A stretch of 64,000 nucleotides of DNA from Tropicimonas sp. IMCC34043 (lineage in GTDB: Bacteria; Pseudomonadota; Alphaproteobacteria; Rhodobacterales; Rhodobacteraceae). Positions within the stretch are counted from its first letter, which is position 1, and each line of letters starts with the position of its first letter. The notes beneath the pieces are model-generated. The model was not told the DNA's origin, made no database searches, and saw only the letters and a program-made list of their open reading frames with translations. The stretch lies in assembly GCF_003390845.1 (NCBI RefSeq), contig NZ_QMEK01000006.1, forward strand, positions 206,204-270,203, in the 5' to 3' direction. This document shows positions 43,548 to 51,479 of the stretch, piece by piece. A program made the position numbers and the translations under genes.

Positions 43548-43655
43548 CCATCGCAGTTCGGCGCTCTCTGGAGTAGCTTGCGAACCAGCGGTTGATTAAG
43601 CTGCATCTGGAGAATCTTAGTTGTACCGGCGCAGGTTAAAATTCTGGAGGTAGCA

Positions 43656-43994
43656 TTGGGAAAAAAAGAAGCGAACACGCGGACCGAAGTCACTGTATGG
43701 ATTCCTGAAGAAGTGCGAAACGAGCGCGATGGCTTGCCCAGCTTTCGGGCAGGCCGCGAACAGGTTTTGAAACCCGTAAAGGTGGACCCGAACACAGTTG
43801 CCGAAAGCCTGCAAGGCATCTTGGGTGCACTTACTCCTGTAATCGAGGCGGAGCCGACGAGAAAAGGGTTGGTTATCGATGAGCTAGAACTTGGCTTGAC
43901 GATTTCAGCAGACGGTGAAGTTGGGTTTATTGCCAGTGTTTCAGCGGGTATCGAGGCAAGTATAAAGCTAAAACTAAAGCGAGTGGTCGACTGA
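43656..43994 (+). CDS. Trypsin-co-occurring domain 1 (Trypco1)-like protein
   Basis: The 112-residue product ends in a region (GLVIDELELGLTISADGEVG, then a GIEASIKLKLK strand) that matches the Trypco1 pattern: a small beta-rich domain found next to trypsin-like or other protease genes in predicted conflict systems. The TTG start at 43656 is supported by GGAGG at 43646-43650. It is followed two bases later by a gene for an HExxH protein, so the two are cotranscribed and probably translationally coupled. The GC content drops sharply here compared with the phage head genes, implying a separate origin. Confidence 0.65.
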   Translation: MGKKEANTRTEVTVWIPEEVRNERDGLPSFRAGREQVLKPVKVDPNTVAESLQGILGALTPVIEAEPTRKGLVIDELELGLTISADGEVGFIASVSAGIEASIKLKLKRVVD

Positions 43995-43996
43995 AA

Positions 43997-45283
43997 ATGA
44001 GGGCGGGAGATATAATTTCCGAGCTCGTGAACACTTACCCTCCCTCAGAAAATTACGCGCAACTCGGAAACCATCTTGTCGAGCGGTTGCGAAACCGTCT
44101 GCCGGAATATGTCAGGTATTTGTTAGATTCAAACCGGATCGAGTTTGGGGTGGTATCGGCTCCGGAGCCGAGGATCTACGTCGAGGACTGCGAAGATAGA
44201 ACATGGGCTATAGTTCTTCACGAAGATCTTCCAGCCCTTCTTTACCGAATTACGCGGTCGGCACTCAGCACCTTTGGGTTTCGCCTCGGAGAGGAGGTCA
44301 GCGAAAGTGGAGTGGATGAAGAAGAACTTGTCCAAATACTTGCAAATATAATTTGGTGGTACCGCGAGACTGGCCTTGTATTTGGCCCACAGTACACTAT
44401 TGGGCCACAACAAATACAGATCGCAAACGCGATCTGCGTCGAAGCGGAGACATTTCTACTTGCCCATGAAATTGCACACATAATCCTCTACCCAGCGCGC
44501 GGCGAGGTATTGCCAGAAGAACTAATTGATCGGATGATACTTGGCTTACTCACGCTTGGCCCAGAAGGTGTCGATGACTGGGATGAGGAACTCCTCGCAG
44601 ATGCATATGCGGTCGAGCTTGTGATGGGTCTCGCGGTGAATCAGGTTGAGGACGTAGGCGCGGTGAACCAACTTCGTTACGCTGGTGTTGAGTGGATGCT
44701 GATTGTCACCAAAGCTCTTGAAGCATTGGGCTTCCCCGTGTCGACAAGCCATCCGTCAGCGTCCGAGAGGCTGCAAAGCGTTAGGAGCCATCTCAAAGGT
44801 TTCGTCGAAGATGTAGAAATTTTCGAGGCAATTCGCCTCTTCCCTACTCGGTTCGAAGGGATCCTTGATCGAACAGTCTCCGTGCTTCTTGGTGAAACTG
44901 CCGCGGCGCGCTCGTATGAGGTCAAGGCTCAAAGTCTTCTAGATCAGATGCAGCGCTCGCTAGAGATGTCGGCCCGATCAACACCCCCAAATTACATGCA
45001 GTTCTATGATTCTATAAATACGGTCTTGGGGGAGGGTTACCACCATCTTTTGATTCCGAAACTACAGGAATTCATTGATGATCTTCGGCCGCCCGACCCT
45101 GAATACTGTATGCATCTGGAATTCCGCGAAAGTATCGGTCATGATCTAAGTGATGATGAGAAAAACTGCGCAGAGGCGTTTCGACAATTCAAGCTAATCA
45201 TTGGATACTTTGTGCGACAGAATAATCCAATGGGCGCCTATATGCGATCATATATTGAGATTTCTGGGCAGCATCGGAACTAG
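43997..45283 (+). CDS. Predicted zinc metallopeptidase (HExxH) partnered with Trypco1
   Basis: The 428-residue product has LLAHEIAHIIL (HExxH at residues 157-161). An acidic helix 36 residues later, DWDEELLADAYAVEL, could supply the third zinc ligand as in gluzincins. The N-terminal 150 residues and the C-terminal 200 (with a late HLEFRESIGHDLSD) are not recognised. No signal peptide, so it acts in the cytoplasm. With a Trypco1 protein in front, the pair fits a protease-based defence or conflict module placed where tail genes should be. The stop is one base from the IS element, so a few C-terminal residues could be altered. Confidence 0.6.
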   Translation: MRAGDIISELVNTYPPSENYAQLGNHLVERLRNRLPEYVRYLLDSNRIEFGVVSAPEPRIYVEDCEDRTWAIVLHEDLPALLYRITRSALSTFGFRLGEEVSESGVDEEELVQILANIIWWYRETGLVFGPQYTIGPQQIQIANAICVEAETFLLAHEIAHIILYPARGEVLPEELIDRMILGLLTLGPEGVDDWDEELLADAYAVELVMGLAVNQVEDVGAVNQLRYAGVEWMLIVTKALEALGFPVSTSHPSASERLQSVRSHLKGFVEDVEIFEAIRLFPTRFEGILDRTVSVLLGETAAARSYEVKAQSLLDQMQRSLEMSARSTPPNYMQFYDSINTVLGEGYHHLLIPKLQEFIDDLRPPDPEYCMHLEFRESIGHDLSDDEKNCAEAFRQFKLIIGYFVRQNNPMGAYMRSYIEISGQHRN

Positions 45284-46104
45284 GTTCCAGACTCATTGAT
45301 CGTCAAAGCCAGAACATGACGGTTGCGGCGAGGGCGATGGCGGACAGGAAGACTTTGGGGCACCTGTCGTAGCGGGTGGCGATGCGGCGCCAGTCCTTCA
45401 GCCTGCCGAACATGATCTCGATCCGGTTGCGCCTTTTGTAACGGCGCTTGTCGTAGCGGATGGCCTTGCCACGCGACTTCCGGCCCGGGATGCACGGACG
45501 TATTCCCTTGTCTTTCAACGCATCCCTGAACCAGTCGGCGTCGTAGCCCCGATCGGCGATCAGCCAATCGGCGGCGGGCAGGCTGCCCAAGAGCGCCGCC
45601 GCGCCGGTATAGTCGCTGACCTGGCCCGCGGTCATGAAGAACCTCAAGGGGCGGCCCTTGGCGTCCGTGACAGCGTGCAGCTTCGTGTTCAGACCGCCCT
45701 TCGTTCGCCCGATCAAGCGCCCGCGCTTGTCGTCGGACCCCCCTTTTTTGCCCGCAGGCTGGAGGCCGTGCGGTGCGCCTTGAGATACGTCGCGTCGATC
45801 ATGACCGTCTTTTCTTCGGTGCCTTCGGACGCCAGCCCCATCATGATCCGGGCGAAAACTCCCATGTCGCCCCACCGCTTCCATCGTTTGTAAAGGGTCT
45901 TGGGCGGGCCATACTCCCGGGGAGCATCACACCACCGCAATCCATTGCGATTGATGAATATTATTCCACTCAGCACACGCCGGTCATCGACCCGAGGCTT
46001 CCCGTGGCTCCTCGGAAAGAACGGCTTCAGCCGCTCCATATGCGCATCGGTCAGCCAGAAAAGGTTGCTCATCATCACCCCCGTCAGTCCGGGAGCTTGA
46101 ATCA
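45284..46104 (-). mobile_element. IS5-family insertion sequence (IS427-like)
   Basis: The element holds one transposase split over two frames and little else. The borders are estimated: the right end is the GATTCAAGCTCC stretch just after the truncated DUF499 frame, and the left end is at about 45284, right after the metallopeptidase stop, where GACTCATTGATC gives a weak match. No target duplication is visible, which suggests a deletion after insertion. Confidence 0.75.
45303..46072 (-). CDS. IS5-family transposase, made by -1 frameshifting
   Basis: OrfA starts at ATG 46072 (MSNLFWLTDAHMERL...) and covers the N-terminal helix-turn-helix and the first catalytic aspartate (EKTVMIDATYLKAHR). 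OrfB continues from the overlap, with GGLNTKLHAVTDAKG, the second aspartate in WLIADRGYDADW and the glutamate-containing RRYKRRNRIEIMFGRLKDW, the DDE order of IS5-family enzymes. The overlap contains A_AAA_AAG followed by G residues (minus strand of 45738-45749), the classical slippery heptamer for -1 frameshifting. The full product is about 255 residues. It looks intact and potentially active. Confidence 0.85.
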
Positions 46105-47739
46105 CGCAGGCCGGGCGGCCTCAAGCAGATCAATGGGTCCTGACCCTAAAAGCAGGTCGTCAAGCTTGGGGAGAACTTGTAGCTCCTGGTAGGCCCGCTT
46201 GCTGGACGGCTGCAGGATACCCATAAGTCGATTTATCAGCGCTTGGTCGATCTTGGGCTGCGGTATTTCCTTTGCGGTACGCTCAATCTGTCGCGAGAGA
46301 TTCTCTGTCTCTTTCACGAAGAAGCGCTGTTCCTCTCGATGTAGGTACCAAGCCTGCTCGCGGAGGCGTTCGAGTGCCGACAAGAACTCATCCGGCTTGC
46401 GATTAGGCGCGGCAAGAAACTCGATGATCTCGCTGTCTGACAGGCCAATTCGGCCACCCACGGCCCGCGAGAGGGACGATGCAAGCAAAAGGGTCATCAC
46501 CTGCTGGGCGGCGTCTACTCCCATCTCGTCATCAATCGTTTCGGAGATAGAGTTGCCGGAATCGGAAATGTCTCGGGTAACAGCAGGGAGCAGCTTGGGT
46601 GCGATGCGTTCAATTTCGTCGCGGACCTGGTCGTCGTTCAGGTCCAGATGCTGAGTTCCAATGAGGAACACATCATCTGAATGCCGCTGCTCGACGCTCT
46701 TTAGAAGTCGTGCAGTGAATTGCATCAAGCCGCGAGTCTGTCGGAAGCCTTCATTCTCTTTGAATAACGCAACAAAATGCTTGAACGATGGATGGAATGG
46801 ATACGTCTCATGCACTTGCTCAGCAATCTGCTCGATGCTTGACGCAACGATGTATCCACCGTCTTCCGTATTTTTTACCTGCTGCGCATATTCTTCAGCG
46901 ATATCGGCGATTGTTCTTTCATCCGGTAGCTGATCGATTAGGCGCTTTTTCAGGATCTCGTATATCTCGTTCCCCGCCAGCTGGACCGGGGTGATCGTCA
47001 TTGCCTGGCGTCTCGCCTCCTGCTGCAGATTCCCAACGGCTTCAGCGAGTGCCTTTGTTTGAGACTTGTAGCTGCCTGAAAGGTTGGCGATCACGATGGC
47101 GCAGTTTGGAAGTTCCAGAGCTGCGCTCATCAAGGAGCTCAGAGAGTAGACGACCATATCCGCAAGTGTGCCAGCGCCCACAGATTGAGTGGCGGCGTTT
47201 TGAAGGTAGGGTGGGAGCTCGTCCAGTAGTATTAGCGTTGGCTTGTCGCCAATGATCTCTTTCCATTTTCTTTGGTCGACTGCCCTAGGCCCGTTCGCCC
47301 AATGCGGCCGTATGGCTTCATCGGCACCAAGTTGGGAAGCTATCTCACCCCAGATGTAGTTGTCGGGGCTGTTGCGACCATTGAAAGCTGCAATCCTTGC
47401 CTCTGCAAAGTCAACTCGCTTATTCAGCTCCTCCGGGAGGACTTCTGTCCGTAAATGCGGATGGCGTGCCAGCAACCCAAGGGCAACCATCATGTGCGTC
47501 TTACCACCACCCATGGCTTGGGTTAGCTCGAAAACCGCCTGGTCAGATTTCCCGGAGAGACGCAGCATGCCCTCCTTGAAGAGCTGCTCCATTCCGTGCG
47601 TTACAAAATTACGGGCAAAAAAGTCGTGCCCATCACCATTGTCAGCGATCAAGTCGGCGAGGTTTTCGATTCCCTCGGCCATCCGATAATCCTTGATCAC
47701 CGGATTGAACGTACAAGCTTGCTTGATTGTCTTGATCAC
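46102..47739 (-). pseudogene. DUF499 ATPase, truncated by the IS element
   Basis: The 545-residue remaining product has a P-loop (LTQAMGGGKTHMM, about residue 80), Walker B PTLILLDELPPYLQ (about 155) and the long helical region of DUF499 proteins. Full-length family members are far longer (roughly 1000 residues), and here the frame ends at a TGA formed at the IS border, so the C-terminal half is missing. DUF499 ATPases are usually found with a DNA methylase and helicase in candidate phage-defence clusters; none remains here. The GTG start at 47739 overlaps the stop of the upstream ribbon-helix-helix gene (GTGA). Confidence 0.75.
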
Positions 47740-47936
47740 TTGGACTGCTCCCCACGCTTCGTCTCTTCCGCAGCGTTTGGAACCGCATGGCCGTGGCGAC
47801 CGCAATAGTCCAAGATCATGACTTCGACCATGTTGGCCAGCGACCGATGCTCTTGTTCGGCCGCGTTTCGCAATGCGTCCTTGAGGGTTGGATCGAGCCT
47901 CAAAGTGAGCGTTGCCGTTTTGTTGCTGGCCATCAT
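47736..47936 (-). CDS. Ribbon-helix-helix protein
   Basis: The 66-residue product has the Arc/CopG-type fold pattern: TATLTLRLDPTLKDALRNAA followed by RSLANMVEVMILDY. It is likely a DNA-binding autoregulator of the DUF499 gene, to which it is translationally coupled. ATG 47936 was chosen because an inverted repeat TGCTGCA/TGCAGCA (47950-47956 and 47971-47977) covers the alternative start at 47978 and could be its operator. Confidence 0.7.
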   Translation of the reverse strand: MMASNKTATLTLRLDPTLKDALRNAAEQEHRSLANMVEVMILDYCGRHGHAVPNAAEETKRGEQSK

Positions 47937-47949
47937 GTGGATCCGCATG

Positions 47950-47977
47950 TGCTGCAAAAGTAATGCAGAGTGCAGCA
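47950..47977. promoter_or_regulatory. Inverted repeat TGCTGCA-N14-TGCAGCA, candidate operator
   Basis: Exact seven-base arms lie just upstream of the ribbon-helix-helix gene. Proteins of this class bind such repeats in their own promoters. Binding here would repress the gene pair with DUF499. Confidence 0.45.
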
Positions 47978-48035
47978 TCGCACTTTAATGCATCATGGGA
48001 AAGCCCTGAAACCTGTACGGATCGATCGCTTCCGC

Positions 48036-49193
48036 TCATCCCGCAAGCGCATCCTTGAGGGACGCAGCCACCGCGTCCGCTGCCGTCCGCACCGGCTCGG
48101 CGGCGAGATGGGCGTATCTCGCCGTCGTCTGGACCTGCGTGTGGCCGAGCAGCTTGCCGATCATCGGCAGGCCCTGACCCGAGGCGACGGCCGTGGACGC
48201 GAAGGTGTGGCGCAGGTCGTGGATGCGGACGTCCTTCACCCCGGCGCGGGCGCGAACGCGCTGCCAGAAGGGCTGGAGATCGCTCAGGCGCTTGCTTGGA
48301 CGGGTGCCGGTGATGACCCACGGGTTGCCGTCGATGCGCTGGGCGTCGCGGAGCAGGTCGACAGCAGGCTGGCCGAGATGGACGACTTTGGCGCCGGACT
48401 TGGAATCCGGCAGGCGCAAGACGCGCTCGGCCAGATCGACGCATGTCCACTTCAACGTCATGATCTCGTTCAGCCGGCAGCCGGTCAGGATCAGCAGGCG
48501 GGCGGCGAGGATGGCCGATGGCAGTTCGATCCCCTCCGACTCCATCTCGCGCAGCACCTGGCCGATCCGGCGCAGTTCGGCCGCGCTGAGAAAGCGCTCG
48601 CGCTTCGCCTCGGGGTATTTCCGGATGTGCTTTCGCGGGTTGGTGCCGTCCGGACGCAGACCCCACATCTCGGCGAGGCTGAACATCTTCGAGACTACTT
48701 CGAGGCAGCGGTTCGCCTGATAGGGGATGTGGCGGAGGTCGTGGTGGAACTTCGCCACGTCCGCCCGGGTGATGCCCGTGACCGTCAGCTGCCCGAGCGC
48801 GGGAAGGATGAAGCGATCGAGGTTCCGGCGATACTCCTTGGCCGTGCTCGCCTTCACGCGGATCGCGATGTGCTCCTTGTCGAACCGCTCCGCCAGCTCC
48901 TTCACCGTGATCGCCCTGCGCCCCGCGTCCCGCTCGGCGGCGGGGTCCGCACCATTGCGCGCGGCGGCGGCAATGGAGATGGCGCGGTTGCGGGCCTGCT
49001 CGCAGGTCAGGACCGTGCTGGGCCCGAGGCTGATCCGCCGCGACCGGCGTCCGGCGCGATACTGGACCACGTAGCCCTTGCGCCCGCTCGGCAGCACGCG
49101 CAGCCCGAAGCCGGGGATCTCGCGGTCCCAGACGAAGTATTCGGCGGAGCGGGCTTCTGCGGCGTCGACGGAGCGTTTGGTGATCTTGGGCAT
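48036..49193 (-). CDS. Tyrosine-type site-specific integrase
   Basis: The 385-residue product is a P4/phage-type integrase. An N-terminal arm-binding domain (KRSVDAAEARSAEYFVWDRE, residues 6-95), a core-binding SAM-like domain (about 95-195) and the catalytic domain are present. The catalytic residues can be read: R240 (TGCRLNEI), H325 and R328 (HDLRHT), H351 (GHTQ) and Y360 (ARYAHL). It catalyses insertion of the island into the tRNA-fMet gene. It lies 4.4 kb inside attR and not at the edge, with three cargo genes between. Confidence 0.92.
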   Translation of the reverse strand: MPKITKRSVDAAEARSAEYFVWDREIPGFGLRVLPSGRKGYVVQYRAGRRSRRISLGPSTVLTCEQARNRAISIAAAARNGADPAAERDAGRRAITVKELAERFDKEHIAIRVKASTAKEYRRNLDRFILPALGQLTVTGITRADVAKFHHDLRHIPYQANRCLEVVSKMFSLAEMWGLRPDGTNPRKHIRKYPEAKRERFLSAAELRRIGQVLREMESEGIELPSAILAARLLILTGCRLNEIMTLKWTCVDLAERVLRLPDSKSGAKVVHLGQPAVDLLRDAQRIDGNPWVITGTRPSKRLSDLQPFWQRVRARAGVKDVRIHDLRHTFASTAVASGQGLPMIGKLLGHTQVQTTARYAHLAAEPVRTAADAVAASLKDALAG

Positions 49194-49411
49194 GGAGCTC
49201 TTCGGTGGTTCTATCGAAGTTCCACAGTGCTGAAGTGTGGGCGACAGTCAACGAACACATTGAAATCGCGAAGAAAAATGACGTGCTCGCATTTCCGCGC
49301 AGGGCATCTCGGCGCACTGACGCGGGAAATCGACGAGCCGCGCGAATCAGAACGCAGGTTTCGGACCCGGTGGACCGCTGATAGGCTCGAGCAAAAGAAA
49401 CTGGCGATCCA

Positions 49412-50854
49412 ATGGCTTCGAAGACCACCCTCAGTGCGAAGAACCTCGAAGCGCTGGGCGCCGAGCACTTGGCGCGATTGCTGATCGAGGTCAGCACCGG
49501 GAACGCGGCGGCCAAGCGCAAGCTGCGGCTAGCGTTGGCGGGCGCCCAGAGCCCGAGGGAGGCCGCGCGGGAGATAACCAAGCGGCTAACCAGCATCGCC
49601 CGCGCCCGCAGTTTCATCACTTGGAAGAACCGCAAGGCGCTGGTTACGGATCTTGAAACCCAGAGGCGTGCCATCGTCGAGCAGATCGCGCACGCCGATT
49701 CGGATGAGGCGCTGGTGCTGATGTGGCGGTTCATGGCGCTGGCCACGCCGGTGTTCGAGCGCTGCGACGACTCCAGCGGCACCGTCATCGGCATCTTCCA
49801 CCAGGCCTGTATCGATCTTGGTCAGCTCGCTGCGAAGGTCCGGCCTGAACCGCAGGCGCTCGCCGGCACGGTCCTCGATGCCTTGCAGGATAACGGTTAT
49901 TGCCAGTATGATGGCCTGATCGGCATCATGGCTCCGGCGCTTGGCGACGAAGGATTGGCGACTCTGAAATCGATGGCCGAGGATCTCGGTCGTTCGCCCG
50001 TGCCGGTGCCGCCGAAGGATCAATGGAAGGCGGTGGGCTGGGGCCCGGGCGGCACCACCTACGAGCACGAGATGCGGGCGCGCGAGCGCGCGAGCACTGT
50101 CGCCATGGCGCTCAAGGACATCGCGGACGCGCAGGGCGACGTCGACGGCTTCATCGGCCAGTACGATCCCAAGACCCGCAAGGTGCCGCAGATCGCGGCG
50201 GAGATCGCGCAGCGTCTGCTCGCGGCCGGCAGGGCAGGCGAGGCGCTGGGGTTCCTCGAGCGCGCGGAGCTCGGCGACGGGCTGCGGGTGCCACTGGCTT
50301 GGCAGGACATCCGCCTGCAGACGCTGGAGGCGCTGGGGCGCGGCGAGGAAGCGCAGGCGTTCCGGTGGGACTGCTTCGAGCGCACGCTCTCCGACAGCTA
50401 CCTGCGGGCCTATCTCAAGCGGCTTCCCGACTTCGACGACATCGAGGCCGAGGAGCGGGCGATGGCGCACGCCATGGCTTATCCAAGCCTTCTCCACGCT
50501 CTGCAGTTCTTCCTCGACTGGCCGGCTCTGGATCGCGCCGCAGACCTCCTGGTGGCCCGGCACGACGAGATGGACGGGGATCACTACGAGTATCTCGCCC
50601 CCGCGGCGGAGGCCCTGTCAGAACGTCATCCGCTTGCTGCGACGCTGGTGCTCCGCGCGATGATCGACTTCACGCTCACCAAGTCGCGGGCGAAGCGGTA
50701 TCGCTATGCCGCCGAGCACCTAGTCTCCTGCGCCCGGCTCGCGCGGGACATCCCGGACTTCGGGACGTTCGAGACGCACGATACCTACGTCGCCCGTCTG
50801 AAGAAGGAGCACGGCAGGAAGTTCGGCTTCTGGTCGCTTAGCGACAAAGGATGA
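49412..50854 (+). CDS. DUF6880-like protein
   Basis: The 480-residue product is helical, with alpha-repeat character (LLAAGRAGEALGFLERAEL, LQTLEALGRGEEAQAF) and the opening TTLSAKNLEALGAEHLARLL seen in proteins annotated DUF6880. The biochemical role is unknown; such genes are common cargo beside integrases in proteobacteria. It is divergent from the integrase gene. GC content resembles the host, unlike the next two genes. Confidence 0.65.
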   Translation: MASKTTLSAKNLEALGAEHLARLLIEVSTGNAAAKRKLRLALAGAQSPREAAREITKRLTSIARARSFITWKNRKALVTDLETQRRAIVEQIAHADSDEALVLMWRFMALATPVFERCDDSSGTVIGIFHQACIDLGQLAAKVRPEPQALAGTVLDALQDNGYCQYDGLIGIMAPALGDEGLATLKSMAEDLGRSPVPVPPKDQWKAVGWGPGGTTYEHEMRARERASTVAMALKDIADAQGDVDGFIGQYDPKTRKVPQIAAEIAQRLLAAGRAGEALGFLERAELGDGLRVPLAWQDIRLQTLEALGRGEEAQAFRWDCFERTLSDSYLRAYLKRLPDFDDIEAEERAMAHAMAYPSLLHALQFFLDWPALDRAADLLVARHDEMDGDHYEYLAPAAEALSERHPLAATLVLRAMIDFTLTKSRAKRYRYAAEHLVSCARLARDIPDFGTFETHDTYVARLKKEHGRKFGFWSLSDKG

Positions 50855-51101
50855 CGCCGCGATGATGCAGGGCAAGGATCGTGTCGAGGAGGTACTCGGT
50901 GCTAAGGCTGCGCTGTGATGTGGGAAGCGGGCAAAGAAGTCACGTTTACTGCACCGACTGCGACCGACTGCAGTGCAGACAAAGCGGGGCTCTAAATGAC
51001 AGCCGACTCCCGATAGACTACGACAACGGAGCAAAGTAGGCTTACAAACGACACATGCGGGTTACGCTACCCGGCTAGAATGGTGCGAGAAGGGGGTCGC
51101 A
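50855..51101. other. Spacer before the two-gene unit
   Basis: No gene is seen. It marks a change from GC-rich to clearly AT-richer sequence and must contain the promoter of the 51102 gene; AGAAGGGGGTCGCA supplies its ribosome site. Confidence 0.4.
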
Positions 51102-51476
51102 ATGGACGCTAAAGCTCTTGAGCAAGCAGAGGAGCTTGCTGAGCTCACTGAACAACAAATCTATGATCGCGCATATCGAGAACTTACCAAGTCCGCATTC
51201 GATTTAGGGGATGAGGAATCTCGCCGTCGTAGAGTCGAACGTTGGATCGGTGAGAACAAGAAAGAACTGCAGTCTAGAATCTGTGGCCCGATGCGGAAAT
51301 TCATAGAAGGTGAAGACGGCACAAGGCGCGAGAAAGTTTTGTTGATAGCTGCAATCGCAGATGTCTTGGCGGGAGCCTCAATCGGAATCGCACCACTTAC
51401 TGCTGCGGCTCTTCTGCTCACATATGGCATCAAGCGCTTGTGTGACACCGCCCCTGCCGTCTCGCGGGCCGAGTAG
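51102..51476 (+). CDS. Small protein with a hydrophobic C-terminal hairpin, first gene of a two-gene unit
   Basis: The 124-residue product has a charged helical N-terminal part (ALEQAEELAELTEQQIYDRA and RRRRVERWIGENKKELQ) and a hydrophobic stretch (residues 78-112) long enough for two short membrane helices: VLLIAAIADVLAGA and APLTAAALLLTYGI. No family is recognised. It stops three bases before the GTG start of the 51480 gene. A membrane-active small protein next to a large unknown protein is a common layout of toxin or abortive-infection systems; that is inference. Confidence 0.55.
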   Translation: MDAKALEQAEELAELTEQQIYDRAYRELTKSAFDLGDEESRRRRVERWIGENKKELQSRICGPMRKFIEGEDGTRREKVLLIAAIADVLAGASIGIAPLTAAALLLTYGIKRLCDTAPAVSRAE

Positions 51477-51479
51477 GGA

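Noticed and set aside
45303..46072. Transposase counted as a broken gene
   Set aside because: The two frames overlap at A_AAA_AAG, a standard -1 slippage site for this IS type, so the split is expected and not damage.
46102..47739. BREX or DISARM system
   Set aside because: Only the DUF499 ATPase and a small regulator are present; none of the named core genes of those systems is found nearby.
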